NCBI GenBank assembly: GCA_018389105.1
Contig: JACATO010000089.1
Coordinates: forward strand, 186,001 to 250,000
From: Nautilus pompilius
Taxonomy: Eukaryota > Mollusca > Cephalopoda > Nautilida > Nautilidae
Reading direction: 5' to 3'
Length of the DNA stretch: 64,000 nt
Shown here piece after piece: positions 12,390 to 24,880 of this stretch. Made by a program: the position numbers and the translations under genes. Numbering within the stretch: the first letter of the stretch is position 1; the number at the start of each line of letters is the position of its first letter. The notes under the pieces are model-generated. The model did no database searches. It was not told the DNA's origin and saw only the letters and a list, made by a program, of their open reading frames with translations.

Positions 12390-12522
12390 GATAAACTGAG
12401 CCACTGGTCCCGTTGTTTTGCTCTGATCTGGGAACTTCCTCGCTGCCAGGGGACCGTTTCGAATTCCACTCTAAACAACGGAGGAACGTGGACGAGACAT
12501 TCAGAAAATCCACAAGCAGCAG
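12390..12522 (+). CDS. Candidate internal exon, unidentified protein
   Basis: A 133-nt segment is bounded by a good acceptor (TTTCTCTTCTGTCGTCAG) and a donor (GCAGCAG|GTGAAC). It is clearly richer in GC and CpG than the flanks. Only one plus frame is open across it, in entry phase 0 and exit phase 1, encoding 44 residues beginning DKLSHWSRCFALIWE and ending TRHSENPQAA. It has two Cys, three Trp and an N-glycosylation-type NST. The minus strand is also open here but has no acceptor or donor of similar quality. I recognise no family. The exit phase fits the candidate terminal exon at 22948. An untranslated exon or constrained enhancer is the alternative. Confidence 0.35.
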
Positions 12523-13559
12523 GTGAACCCCTCCTCCCAGATAAACCAGAATGCTTTAATATATATATTTTTGCTATCTAATACTCAATGTAAAAAGCAA
12601 TTATAGTACCCATGTTACTGACAGAAAAAAGATAAACTGTAGAAATGAGAAAAGAAAAATAATCAATATTTCAAATCATTTGTTGATTGGAAATTCTTTG
12701 GTATTAAAAAAAAAAAAAACTGTCAAATTAACTTTTATTTTTTTAGGAACTGATAAATCCCAAGATGTGCATCTAGGGGTCTTCTCCGCTTGTTTTTTTA
12801 CAAATTAGTTCATCAATTCAATAAGTTTCCTCTGAGAAAAAGAAAAGGGGGTTAATTGAGAATGTGGCAATTTTAATAATTTAAAAACATTTACTTCTTG
12901 ATTGATTTTGATTAACAAAGAAGAGAAATTAAAAAAAAAAAAAAGTTTCCATAAATTTATGCCAACTGAAGAAGAAAAAAGTAGACATAGTAAATGTGCA
13001 GTGTTAACAAAATGGTTCTCCAGCATCCCGCATGCATGGGTATTCACAACAAATACAGGGAGAGGAGGTGCCCTTGGAAAGTTGATGGTGATAGTGTAAT
13101 AACGATGGTGTTATTTTTTTCCATCACCATGTTCTCTGGTATGTGGTGAATCCAGCAAGAAATAAAGAGTGGACTCACACCTGGCCAAAGGACAAAAGGT
13201 TACAGTCTGGGAAGAGAGTATCAATAGAGGAAAATACAATATAAGCCACTGGCAGAGCCTGCCTATGTCAAAGTAAATAACTAAACCATCTGTCTCTCTG
13301 TCTAGTTTTAAGAAACAAGCTGATAAGTTAATTGAGAAATAAAGTGGGTCGTCAATTGGTTAGTATAGCTGTTTTGATTAGTCAGTTAGTGACCCCCAAG
13401 AGCGCTTCGGATTGGGTAATTGAACTAAACTAGAAGCCACTTTCAGATCCCAATAGGCAATAAAAATTGTCAAAGAAATCACCATCCAATAGCCGAGTGA
13501 CTCAGTCGAGTCAGGTCAAGTACAGTTTAAGTTTGTATTGGTTTCAGATACTTTGTTAA

Positions 13560-15170
13560 TCACATTTTTTTGAAAACGGATATCAAAAAGTTTTTAACGA
13601 AGTGGAAATTAGAAACACCAATGAAGGAAGCAGAGGAGGAGGCAAGGAGTCACGAATAAAATGTCACTATCTCTGGTCCAGATTCAACAGTAGCAGTTTT
13701 GTGATCAACCCAAACATTCTCATGACAATCCAGATATTATTGGATTGCACATTAATTCATCTATAAAACTTGCGGACAATCTAAAACAAAATCTAATTGT
13801 AAAAAGTGGCTCGTCTCTTCAGAAATATGGTTCCAAAATGGATGCAAAATAGTGCAGTTTTTGTCATGTATGGCTAATTCAATATTCACCATGGCTTAGT
13901 TATCTCCCATTACTAAAAGGAGCAATTTGTAAATATTGTACAATTTCCCACAGCCAGTTCATCGTGGAACACAAGGAGCCATCACCACAGCATCTTTTAC
14001 AAGGAATAAAGACTTTCATCAAAGTAAAAGTCGTCATATTCTCACACTTTGGCACAGAAATCCAACTGGACAGTGCTTTGAGGTGAGATGTTTAACAGAA
14101 CTGGAAAGTATTATATCTAATATTGTCGACCATTCTATTCTGTGGTATACATGACATTGCTTTACATGGTAAAGGAAGTAAAACTGGAAATGTTCAAAGC
14201 CTGTTTAATTTCCACATTGAATCAGGAGATAAGACGCTACAAAACCATTTGGAAAATGCTCCAGTTAATGCTTGCTATGCATTTGTCTCTATAAAATTGA
14301 ACTAATCATTCTCTGTGAAGAAACTATCAGAGAGGAAATAATTTTGGGGGAAAAACAATGGAATTGATTTGCAATAATTGCTGATGAAAGTTCTGACATA
14401 TATGGAAAGGAGCAGTTGTCACTTGGTGTACATCCTGTCAAAACAACAACCACTGAAAATACTATCCGAGAGGAATTTCTTGAATTTGAAAGGCTATATG
14501 AGTTGGATGCCACTTCCATTGCCAATACTATCATTGATCAGTGTACAAAGTTTGGCTTGAATCTAGAAAAACTACATGGCCAAGGATACAATGTTTGCTC
14601 CATGATGGCAGGAAAGGGTTGTGCAAGCTACAATAAAACATAAATATTCAAAAGCTGTGTTTGTCCATTGTGCTGCTCATAAACTCAATCTGGTTGTGAA
14701 TGACCTGATTTATGTACCTGAGATGCAATACATTTATGCAATACATTTGATACAATCAAAGCTATCATGAAATTTTTCTGTGAGAGTACAAGGAAAAGAT
14801 GTCTTTTCCCAAATGTGCCACTACTATCTGAAACACATAGCACTGAAAAACAAAGAGGTATTAGAATTTTTTTTTTTTTTTGACAACTTTGAACACATTT
14901 TTGATCAGTTAAGCAGACTGGCCACTGCAGCTTTGGGCAAAACACGACAAGATGCACATTAGCTCGAGTCTGTTTCAAGCACAATGACATTTATTTTTTT
15001 TGCCTGACTGTAATTTCTAGCTAATCGGCAATGCTGGATATCCGTAACAGAAACTCTCTGAGATGTTCAAATCAATGTCTTAAAAGTGTATGATCATGTC
15101 CAGGAGCCTTATTAGTGCGCTTCGTGAACACCAATGACAACGGCAAAGGAAGCATGCTAGCGTCAAAAAA
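13560..15170 (+). mobile_element. Decayed hAT transposase (DUF4371/ZMYM-like)
   Basis: Plus-strand pieces follow the order of hAT-superfamily transposases of the type found in ZMYM-like proteins. They are a Cys-containing AICKYC segment and nearby EHKEPSPQH near 13920-14000, then FAIIADESSDIYGKEQLSL (about 14370-14420), holding the conserved DE-S/T-D motif. These are followed by EEFLEFERLYELDATSIA, GLNLEKLHGQGYNVCSMMAGK (about 14470-14610) and a CCS...LNLV-type piece near 14670. Several stops and frame changes separate them, so no product can form. The C-terminal dimerisation part is not recognised. The ends and terminal repeats are not resolved, so the limits are approximate. Confidence 0.8.
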
Positions 15171-15174
15171 ATAA

Positions 15175-16140
15175 ATTCAATTTTTAAAAAATTCGAATGA
15201 ATTAAAAGTAATATTTCTAAATAAAGAAAACATTAGTGAAAATCAAATGTCTTTGATTGGGGGGAAGGGACAAATTACTATATTTTTATTTTTTGACATT
15301 AGTTTGCTTTCATTGCTAAGCACGTTTCCCCTCACTTAATATTATCTTTTCAATCTGCTCACTCCCTAAAATTTACCTCGCACACATTACCCCCCCACCC
15401 ATGGAAAAACCCAGTGGATACCCTAACCCTGCACCTATGTATAAGCAAACAGAACTCCAACAACTGTATGTAGTTTATGAATCCTGAACTACTAACTTTA
15501 CAGAATCTTTGATCCTCTTAAGTTTCAGTAATGAAAATTTATCTTCCTCATGCATTATTTAGCTAAGTTATAGATAACTGGACTTTACCACATCGCCACA
15601 ACGGTTCCTCAGACGAAGCAACGTCTGTCGCTGTTTAGCTTATACTAGCATCATTCTCTCTCCACTCAATTTTAACTGATCCGGTTGCTGATTTAGATAA
15701 AAATAACCTATAAACCAAATTATCCCTTATATGTTTTTAAAGGATAACATCCTTATATATATATATATATCTTTTGTTTTTTCTTAAATTTTAAATATTA
15801 CATTTTAAACTTTGCCAAAAGAAAGCTTATTTGAAAAGGTAAAGGAACATGTTGAGAAACCACCAACAAATATAAATAAAACAAAGATAAATTTAATTCA
15901 AAAATCATATACAGAATGTACTACACTGGTAACCTAAATTACTGTATCACCTGAAATAATTCAGATTATTTTTTGTGCCAGTGAAATTTATACCAGAAAT
16001 AATGCAATGTTTAAACATCTTTGTTTCTAATTCACTGTTCATGCATTTATTGAAATTTATCACCTTATAGATGCATCTCCATAACGAAATACTGCATCTA
16101 GGATGCTAAGTATAGTGCTTATGAATATCAAAATAATGCA
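15175..16140. other. AT-rich sequence with a diverged repeat
   Basis: No gene seen. The part 15950-16035 resembles 17372-17455: both share CAGAAATAATGCAAT- or CAGGAATAATGCAAT-type words and flanking order. They look like two old copies of one dispersed repeat, possibly Tc1 ends. Confidence 0.35.
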
Positions 16141-16141
16141 G

Positions 16142-16164
16142 CATCATCATCATCATCATCATCA
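16142..16164. repeat. CAT microsatellite
   Basis: About seven CAT trinucleotides beside the tail end of a SINE copy. Confidence 0.9.
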
Positions 16165-16199
16165 GGTGCTATCCGTGAGTCAGGGATCAACAGTCCCGG

Positions 16200-16500
16200 A
16201 TCATATCATCCATGATGATCTAAGATAGATCAGGAAAAAAAGTATTTGTTGGTGAGCTCCAATAGTCCAAGAACAAAACTACCAAAAGTCTCTACTAAAA
16301 ACACTATCTTTTTAAACTTTTAGCTGTGAGAGAAAACTAGAATGCCTGGAGGAAATCCACTCAAGTGGCTGGTAAAGAAGATCAAGAAGAAGCTGTGTTA
16401 GGGAGGTGCAATGCCAAACTGAGCCAGCCCCAACCACAAATCAAACTCAGGCCCTCAGCCATGGCAGTCCAGTTGGCTAACCACTGGACCATCACATTAT
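16200..16500 (-). mobile_element. tRNA-derived SINE, family 1
   Basis: On the minus strand the head reads GGTCCAGTGGTTAGCCAACTGG (A-box-like), then CCTGAGTTTGATTTG (B-box-like), then the family body with CTCAGTTTGGCA and TTCTTTACCAGCCAC. The same order recurs in eight other places in this window. The copy is diverged. Confidence 0.75.
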
Positions 16501-17288
16501 CATCAATAATTGGCTTTATTATGGTAAAACACATTTTAACACTGTATCTCAATCAATGTACACTGGGCAATAACTGCATATTACTATAAGTCTCCTCTGC
16601 TTCAGAATAAGTTCACTTATGAACGGTATTTGAAATATAGCATCTATTTAAAAAATGTGTTGATAAATAATAATACTACTACTACTACTAATAAGCCAGT
16701 ATTCAATAGTGTGTTGATTTTCATGTGCTACATGATAACAATTTTTCTAATTGGAGATTTTGTCAAACTTTAAAGAAGTTTTTTTTTTTTTATATACATA
16801 AAATAATATTAATGGAAAAAATAGGAACAAACCCATAAGCTTTTCTGTATGTGGAATATCTGGCCTGCAGCAGTGTTTACTTGGATGGTGTCTTGTGAAG
16901 ATTTGGTAGGCAGCAGAAACTATACAAACACAGACTTAATCAGTTTATTAAATTCTGAACAGGGAAACTAGATTAACAAAAAAAACAAACAAACAAAAAG
17001 TTTCAAATAAATTTTATCAGAAAGAAAACAGAATAATTCTAAACTATGATTGCCCCAAAGCAGTATTTTTCTAGAAATTAAGATCTTTTAGCCATAGCAA
17101 AATACTTTGGAATTATAGTTAAATTGAAATTATAATATTTTAAAGAAAGTATTTAAAAAGATGTTTCTTTTTAAGTAAAATTGATTATCAAGGATTTTTT
17201 ATTAAGATTTTCAATGCATAAATGTAAAAACACACTCAGATTTTTTGAAAAGGAATAATTACATGCAAAATGTAAAAAAAAAAGCAAC

Positions 17289-17289
<1 letters not shown>

Positions 17290-17329
<40 letters not shown>
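17290..17329. repeat. ATT microsatellite
   Basis: About thirteen uninterrupted ATT trinucleotides. Confidence 0.95.
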
Positions 17330-17330
<1 letters not shown>

Positions 17331-18204
17331 AATATATACTCAAGAATTATACACTGATGGAAAAAAAATTATTACAGCACTCAAAATAACTCAAGGGTAA
17401 TTATATCAGGAATAATGCAATAACTAAACTTTTGTTCTGCTCCTAATTCATAAATTTCTTTTCTTAAAATAATATTCTTCAGTCAAAACAGTATTGCAAA
17501 ATTGAGATGTTAAAATACATTTTCATGTTCTTAATAAATGGTAGTCTTCTCTTTACAAACTAATAATAATAACTATTGGTGTTCATCGTAAAACATGATA
17601 GCCATTCACACATTGCATGCGAACACCTAGGTGCATGAGTCTGTTTATAGACTGGGAGCTGCTGCTCTCAGGTAGCATAACTTAACTTCAAGGAACATCC
17701 ACAAAGATCAGACAATTACAACCTGCACTGGCAGAACCATTAAATCAGAAAGTGAATTAGCCAGTCAGCAGAAAACTTTGTACCTGCCAACAGCTAGAGA
17801 GGCGTTTGGAGTTAAGGAAAGTTGCCTAAAGTTCCGTTCCATGTGGTGCAGAAAATAAATAATATTCACTCTGTGAAGGACTAGAACAGAAAAAAAAACA
17901 ATAGTTAATCAAATAATAATTAGCAAATTTTAAAATTATACACTTTAATTATATTAATATAGTATGCTTTTTTGTCATTTTATAATTTTCATCTTTTGTT
18001 TTTCTATTTGTTGGTTAGCACAATATTTTGTATTTCCTTCATTCAGTAACAGAAGTAAAGTCCATCTTTACACAGCATTCACTGATCAAGATGAAGTTGC
18101 ATAGCATTTACTGATGACATATTTTACACCTATTTTTCCTTTCACCAGGGTTATGTGGAAGCATCATCCAGCTCTTCATATGAGCTTTTACTTGGTGTTT
18201 TTTT

Positions 18205-18255
18205 TTAATACAGTGGTAGTCAAAATTACTGCATCATTTTATGTTCAAACAAAAC
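18205..18255 (+). mobile_element. Possible Tc1/mariner terminal repeat
   Basis: ACAGTGGTAGTCAAAATTAC followed by TGCATCATTTTATG resembles the start of Tc1/mariner terminal repeats. No transposase lies next to it, so it would be a solo end or MITE remnant. Confidence 0.3.
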
Positions 18256-18646
18256 TGGAAAAAATTAAAGTTTAACAAATGAGGTAAAGATCAGGTTTGT
18301 GTAATATTTACATGACATTCAACATGACAGTAAATAGCATGTACACACTACATTAAAGTATTTGGATATTCTCCACATCAGTCATTAAAGATAAAGCAAA
18401 CGTGACTTTTCCAGTAGCATTGAGTTTTTTTATGGCTTTTAAAATGCTTCATCTCATCTTAGTACTATTTTCCCTACCCCCGTTTCCTTAACCACAGTGA
18501 ACAGAGATAGCTCCAAGCAGACCAGACAAAACAAAGTTTGCTTATCTAAATGGTGCTTGATGTGGCAAAACCAGCCAAGTGGAACCCATCATCTTTAACC
18601 GATTTCTAGGATTTTGGGTTTAATCTCTCGCCCACTTTCTCTCCAG

Positions 18647-18693
18647 AACAGCTGCTGTCACCACCCGAGGCAATGCCGGTTATACCTTGAAAA
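18647..18693 (+). CDS. Weak alternative terminal exon candidate
   Basis: A very good acceptor (CGCCCACTTTCTCTCCAG) is followed by a short frame in entry phase 1 coding QLLSPPEAMPVIP and a stop. AATAAA lies a few bases beyond the stop. The phase fits the donor at 12522. The frame in entry phase 2 runs longer (TAAVTTRGNAGYTLKNKHVG and on to a stop). Too short to prove, and chance is likely. Confidence 0.15.
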
Positions 18694-19846
18694 ATAAACA
18701 TGTTGGCTATCTACTGTTATTATGTATTAATTAAACAAGTTCTTGTGGAGTGTTCGGCCTGGTCAACAGGTAAGCAAGGATGAGAAAACTGTCAGGTTTA
18801 CACTGTATCGTCGCTTTTTACAAACATTTTCAATGAACAGAACACTGACCGAGAGAGTAAATTTTCGACTAGTTCTGGTCAGAAAAAATCAGCAACTCTG
18901 TAATTAACCTGTACCATTCCAACACAAATTTTCTGCAGCCCTAATACCTGTACTTGAAGTAAACTACACAAAAATAGAACAGAAAAGCCATACACATAAT
19001 TTCAGAGTACATTTGAAGGCTAGAAACATTAATAATCACTAATCTACGCATATTTCATATGCCAGAATTTAAAGGGAAAAAAAGATGATTTAGTCTTGAA
19101 TATACATCTTCTAAAATAAAATTTGTTTAAAATTTAAATTATGGTAATATTTTCAGATTTGAAGTTATCCTCCACTTAATATGATTAAATAATTAAACCA
19201 TGGTACACATCTACCTTCACAAATGATGTACTGCATTATTTTTTTTTTCTGTTTGATGAAGTAAGCTTGCCACCACTTGAAAAGAATAGATACTTTTTTT
19301 TTTCTGCCAGGTGAAAAGAAGCCTAGGAGTTGTCTAATGTTGCAAATTCAATAAAGGTGTCAATAGTCACTGAGCATATCAGTATTCTAGCATCAGTATT
19401 GTGTAGTGGCTAAGTAAATAAGATAAATATATGCTTTTGTTTCTAACTTTCGACTTCTTTCGACTCCAAATTTCTGGGGTGAGAAAACACCTTTTCTACC
19501 TACTTGGTAGAGCAATTGGGAAAACATACCTCCCCCTCAGAGAGAGATAGAGGGAGCAGGGTTGGTAGTAGCCGGCTCGCAGTCTCAATGTAAACTAATT
19601 TTGGCTAAAATTCTTTAAGGACCATAAGTTTTCATTTTAAAAAAAAATTATCAATTTTGTTACTAATCGAAATTTAAATAAAATTTCTTTGAACCTAAAA
19701 AAAAAGTACTACCATGGCAGATGCCTAGAGTATACAATAATAAGCTATACAGTAGTGTACTGATACCCTCTGCTGTCGCTGGTATCACTCATGCTATAAA
19801 CACAACAAGTACCAATTGTTATGCTCATAGTACATTTCAAATATTG

Positions 19847-20060
19847 TAATACAGTTGTACCTCATTATGGTGAACCATGCTTATAGTGATCCCTCTGGAT
19901 ATAATGATCTTGGTGGCTGGAACTGCCATTGTTGTATTGAATTCTCCTCTGGAAAAAGCAATGACTCTAATGGTGCAGTCTTTAGATAATGATCTTGTTT
20001 GCATAAGCTGCATCGCTCTATCAGAGTGCGTATTGTCCATTAGATGCTACAAGATTTAAA
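19847..20060. mobile_element. Possible Tigger/pogo-like end
   Basis: ACAGTTGTACCTCATTATGG with GCTTATAGTGATCC following recalls the terminal repeats of Tigger/pogo elements, which begin CAGT-GTCCCTC. No transposase is visible. The open frames on both strands here have no recognisable motif. Confidence 0.25.
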
Positions 20061-20061
20061 G

Positions 20062-21500
20062 ATGGCAGCCACTGGTAAGAAAGCTCTCTCTCTCTCTCTC
20101 TCTCCTAATAAAATTTCACAGTGTGGAAGATTTTGGGGCAAAAAGTATTGTAGAGAGTGGAACCAAACATCTATTCTGAGAAAAAGGTTTTGAGCACCAG
20201 ACCAAAGTTCATTCTGCTGGTTTAAAACAGTGAGAGAGAGAGAGACAGACATTCCAGTTTGTGGTGATACTAGTGCGTACTAAAGCCAAAGGGTTTTTAT
20301 GGCGGTTGCTAGGTGATGACTAAAAGAAAAAGAACAAGAGGAAAACAAAATAAAAACCAGAAATTAAGAGAGGGGGGGAGTTTATATGTTGTCATTTGTC
20401 AAAAACCGTGACTGTTTTGAGTAGCAAGATTAAAAAAAAAAAAAAGAAAGAAAAGAAGACATTTCTGGATTTCATCGACTGGTTCATCAGCATCTCCAGT
20501 AAAAAAAGGAAGGGAGAACAAACAGCAAAAGACAAGAAGATTAATTATCTTGAGTGTGGATTTTGAAATGCATGAGAAAGTTAATAATTCCGCGCTAAAC
20601 AACATGATAATGGGACATCGGATATCCAGGCCTAAAATTAATTCATGTTAAACAGGAACTGAGCAGCAGGATGACAAAACAAGCAAGATGAAGATAAAAT
20701 GACAAAAGCAAACAATCAAATCAGCAGGACTTTAAGATTCTTTAAAACAGCAAAAAAAAATTTTCTTTTTTTTTTTTTTTTGTTTAATCAAACTGTATTC
20801 CACTAAAAAAAATCGTTTTCATGCCCACTCAGGTCATTAGCAGAGATTCATGGCTACAATACCCTTAGTGGAACACAAACCCTTTTTAATATGGCCAGTA
20901 AAACTATGCTTAGGTCACCACATCCACAATCTGTACCAAAGCTCATGTCTTGTCTCAGCTGCCGGTGTCAAGGATTTATCTGGTTTGTTTTTTGTTGGCT
21001 CTTGAGAATGGACACATATTGGACCTGCAACGGTTTGGATTGATATTTGCTAATGGAAAGAACTGTCAGCTCCGACTATTCATGTGCGACTGGTAGGGGA
21101 ATTTTTTGTCTATGGACATTAAAAAACAAAATTACAAAAAAATCAGAGCGAATGCTGGCAGGGAATTTCAGTCTGCATTGTTCTGGGCAAGCCTTTCAGC
21201 AGTGTGAGATACAGTTTTTCTTTTGTTTCACAGTTAGTAATGAAAATTAAACATATAAGATAAGCATCCAGTTTTTCCTAATCTTCCCACATGGAAGTCT
21301 GTCTCTCTCTCCATTCTATTTCAAAGCTGAATGAATCTGAATAGATGTTTACTTTAAAACACCATTTCTCACTACAATAACAAGGGTGAAAGGTCGGAGT
21401 CCTGAGTTTAAATTCTGGTTGGAAATAAATCAGATTGCCGTTGTTCTTCTTCACCAACCAGTTGTGCGAGTTTCCTCCTGCATCTATAACTGAAAAGTTC
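20062..21500. other. No gene seen; CT/GA tracts
   Basis: A CT tract near 20082-20104 and a GA tract near 20230-20244 flank unique sequence. A/T runs occur near 20430 and 20755-20790. No supported exon. Confidence 0.4.
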
Positions 21501-21518
21501 TGGTGGGAGTTTTCGGAA

Positions 21519-21785
21519 AAGTTTCTTTCCATTCATAATTAAAACCCATTCCCATAATGCACTGATTTGAGAGTCAAACAGAACTCTAGTAAAAGTTGTC
21601 TCCTGAAAAACACCACTTAGAGTTGATGATGGACCATAAACAGCAGTCCGACTGTGGTAATATTTACAAAGAAAAATGCACACATGTACCAACTGGACAC
21701 AGTTTTTGTTAAGTTTAGTTTATCTTATAGATTTAAACACTGCATTATGGGAAATTTTTCTTATCTATTGATGAATGGAAATTTG
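21519..21785. repeat. Diverged inverted repeat pair
   Basis: The left arm (21519-21566) contains CCCATTCCCATAATGCACTG. The right arm (21736-21785) contains CACTGCATTATGGGAAAT and ATGAATGGAAAT. The arms are reverse-complementary over about 45 bp with mismatches, around a spacer of roughly 170 bp. This fits a foldback or MITE-like remnant. The open frames across it are shadows. Confidence 0.4.
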
Positions 21786-22426
21786 TTTCAGATTCTACTT
21801 TTGTCCCTCCTCTTCCTCCTCATCCAGGCAAAAACTTCTCAAACAAAATACAACTTCTTCAAAAAATGAATTTCAACCTTTCTCTTCGAGAGCAAGTGAT
21901 ACTTGCTTTTGTTAGCATGAAAAATACTTTAAGATTCAGGACAAAAAACTGGTTTCTGACAAGTGATAAATTGCATACACAAAAAAAAATATCCATTACA
22001 TTCATCCATAATCTTTTCGCTACTATGTTCAACACAAACTTTGTGGAAATTTTAAGCTTGATAAAAACCCAAACAGGTTTTGTGTAGCATCCTAAGTAGC
22101 AGAAAATGCTAGTTTACATAAATCAATCAATCAATAAAATGGATGAGGTGTGTTTTTAATTTAACCTTTTGATGAATGTTTTGGGATCAGTTCGTTATAG
22201 ACTTCAGATGATATATGAAAAGTTGTGGTGAATATCATGTCAGCAAAAAAAATTAAAACGAGTAGATGGAAAATCATATCTCATTGGATGGAGAATGTTG
22301 CACAGTGGATTTTATTATTTGGATTTGGAGAAGTTGTTAGATGAGAAGCCATGGTAACTGAATCATCAAGATTGAAGACAGATTTTCCCAAAGGAGGAAA
22401 GATTTTTCTGTAGTTGAAGCAGATAA

Positions 22427-22443
22427 TATATATATATATATAT
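22427..22443. repeat. TA microsatellite
   Basis: Uninterrupted TA repeats followed by an A run. Confidence 0.9.
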
Positions 22444-22947
22444 TTAAAAAAAAAACAGACTCGATTCTCATTTTTTTGGCAGCAGGGGCTATAAGTGTTT
22501 AAAATCTTCCTGCCCCCTTCTGACTTTCTATATCTTTAAAACCGGAGAAGTAAATAATTTATATTCATATTCTAAAATACAATTTAAAACTAAAATTTTA
22601 TTTTAAAATACATGTTCCTGAAAATTTCATTATTTAAGCAAAAGAAACTGATTAGTTAATACAGGTTAGAAAAATATTATTTAAATTACAACCCTTTCTA
22701 CGTAATAGAATAATATCCAATGCCCTATAGTTAAGCCCTATTTTTTTTTTTAGGTTTAGTTTCCTGTGTTTTTTTTTTAAAAGAAGCAAAGCAATATGTT
22801 ACTGACCAAAGTAGTCGCAAAATGATTCCCTATAAAAGAAAAGCAAGCCGGCAGTCTCTAACAATAGACATCTGGCCCACACGATGCCAAAATATTGACC
22901 TTTCATTTATTTACAATTTAATGCCCCTGCTTTTCATTTTTTTTTAG

Positions 22948-23012
22948 TACCTGAAGAAGAGAATGGACCACGGATCATAAAAGATGCAATTCATTTTTAT
23001 CGCCCATTGTGA
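22948..23012 (+). CDS. Candidate terminal coding exon, unidentified
   Basis: A strong acceptor (CTTTTCATTTTTTTTTAG) is followed, in entry phase 1, by codons for PEEENGPRIIKDAIHFYRPL and a stop at 23010-23012. The other two frames close at once or after ten codons. AATAAA lies at 23104-23109, about 95 bases past the stop, with T-rich sequence downstream, as expected for a 3' end. The charged peptide looks protein-like but I do not recognise it. Entry phase matches the exit phase of the candidate exon at 12390-12522 (the join would encode Val). Chance agreement in phase is one in three. Confidence 0.38.
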
Positions 23013-23103
23013 TTTCATGAGACTCAAAAGCTGAATGTTTGGAATGAATTTCCTCTATTAAGTGGAAAAGAAATTACAGTCTCTCCATGGTTGTATGGAA
23101 CAG

Positions 23104-23109
23104 AATAAA
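23104..23109 (+). terminator. Poly(A) signal AATAAA
   Basis: Canonical hexamer placed about 95 bases after the stop of the candidate terminal exon. In DNA this AT-rich the hexamer is common by chance, so it supports but does not prove the exon. Confidence 0.3.
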
Positions 23110-24049
23110 TATTTTGGAAGCAGTTTAATGTCAACACATATGTCACGTTTTTTTACTGAAGTCTAATTGTAGTGGTTTGGTTGAGGTACGTGTGCCAAGC
23201 CAATCTCTTTCCGAACTTGCTTCCAGTATCAGCCACGGCCGCATGAGCAAACAAGCTTGGATTAAAAGGAAATGCCAAGCTTGGATATACACTGAATCTG
23301 GGCTGTCTATCTAAAGAGACCAACACTATACATAATGATGCATAAATTTTGGGTGACATTGCATTAACGACACTAGATTACGACAAAAAATAGGACTTCA
23401 TGACAGCATTTTGCAATGAATGGAAATTCATTGTCTCTTAATTTTTAACAGCAAACTTAAAGAATCAAAGGACCACCTTTATATTATACTAATGACACTT
23501 TATTTTGGCTCTTTATGTCAAACATTAAAGATGATTTAAAGTTAAATTTTCATCCCGTGTAAGGAATATATTTCAAATGTGAAGACACTCCTATACACAT
23601 AGTGAGGTGAAAAGGTTATGCACAATTTAGATATATATTTGGTTATGTACGAGAATACACTAAATCTGAGCACTATGGTACAAAAGAATTTTGAAAAGAC
23701 ACGAGGTTGAGTTGGTGGCTCCTGCAGGAGAAATAACCAATGACAGCCAAAATGAAAATAGAAATCATTCTAAGGGAACCATACTCCAGGAAATGCAATT
23801 TCATTTTATAGGTGTTAGAAATGTCTGGCATTTGCAGATATGTTTTCATTATAATATTATGCTAAAAAATGGACCAATCAGTGATCTCAAACATAGCCAT
23901 CCACACATGAACTCCCATTAGTGTCTTACTTTTGTCCCCCCCCCAACATTATGTGTATATATATATACATATCTTTTTTTTGTTCACTAGTATCTAGAAG
24001 AAAGACAATCCTGGTGAAGAAACACAATCTGCTAGAAAGCATTATCCCT

Positions 24050-24245
24050 ACCACTGCCAACTTCAGCAGGAAAATCCTTAACTGAACCCTGTTGCAAGAA
24101 GAAGTCCCCATAACCACCTGATGAAGAACAGCGAGAAGAAACTGTGCCTGGGAAATATATGCCAAACCAAGCTGACCTTGACTGAAGATCAAACTCAGGT
24201 CGTCAGCCTTGAGTGTCCAGTAGGCTAACTGCACCTCACGTACAT
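24050..24245 (-). mobile_element. tRNA-derived SINE, family 1
   Basis: The minus strand reads GGTGCAGTTAGCCTACTGG, then CCTGAGTTTGATCTTC, then CAGCTTGGTTTGGCATAT and CTTCTCGCTGTTCTTC. This is the same A-box, B-box and body order as the other copies. The antisense frame over 23926-24306 is a shadow of this repeat. Confidence 0.75.
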
Positions 24246-24880
24246 CATACAGTGAAAACAATAGGTTTTTGTTTTTTTTTACATACTTTGATACATATGG
24301 ATACAATCTAGGTTGAAAATGACCAATGTATCTATATGTAAAGAAAACTAAATTAAATAAAGCATGATATAAATAAGAAAAATAGAAATTAAAGAAAACA
24401 AAATTGAAAATCCAAAACCTTCAGCCACTGTCTTTTGTATAGTTCTTTCAGTTCTTTTGACTAAAAGGTAATTTGGTCATCACATCTAATTAATTTAAAG
24501 AACTGAGAGAGACTACTGCAAACATTATAGAATGATAAATATGCCAAATTATTTGTTTCACACTACAGAATCAAACTATTGTGCCCTCAAAATTGAGAAT
24601 TTCTCCTTTTAAAAAACAGTTAAACATATTTCAAGTTATGTAAAGGCCAATGCACACACGGTACAAAAAATAGGTATCTACTGTCTGCTTTATAGAGGCT
24701 TGATGTCATGGAAACACAACATGCAGTATTTGGTGTTTCATACTTACTATAAGAGAATTGAAATAATTATAAACAAATTTTCCAATCTTTATATTCTGCC
24801 TGATGTTATGTCTTTGCTGACAGCAGACTAAGGTATAACATTTCGAAGAAAAATTGTCCCTTTAATTGTTTTGAAGTGTC

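Noticed and set aside
12805-12845. Minus-strand acceptor followed by RKLIELMN and a stop
   Set aside because: Excellent polypyrimidine tract, but only eight codons; AATAAA nearby is uninformative in AT-rich DNA.
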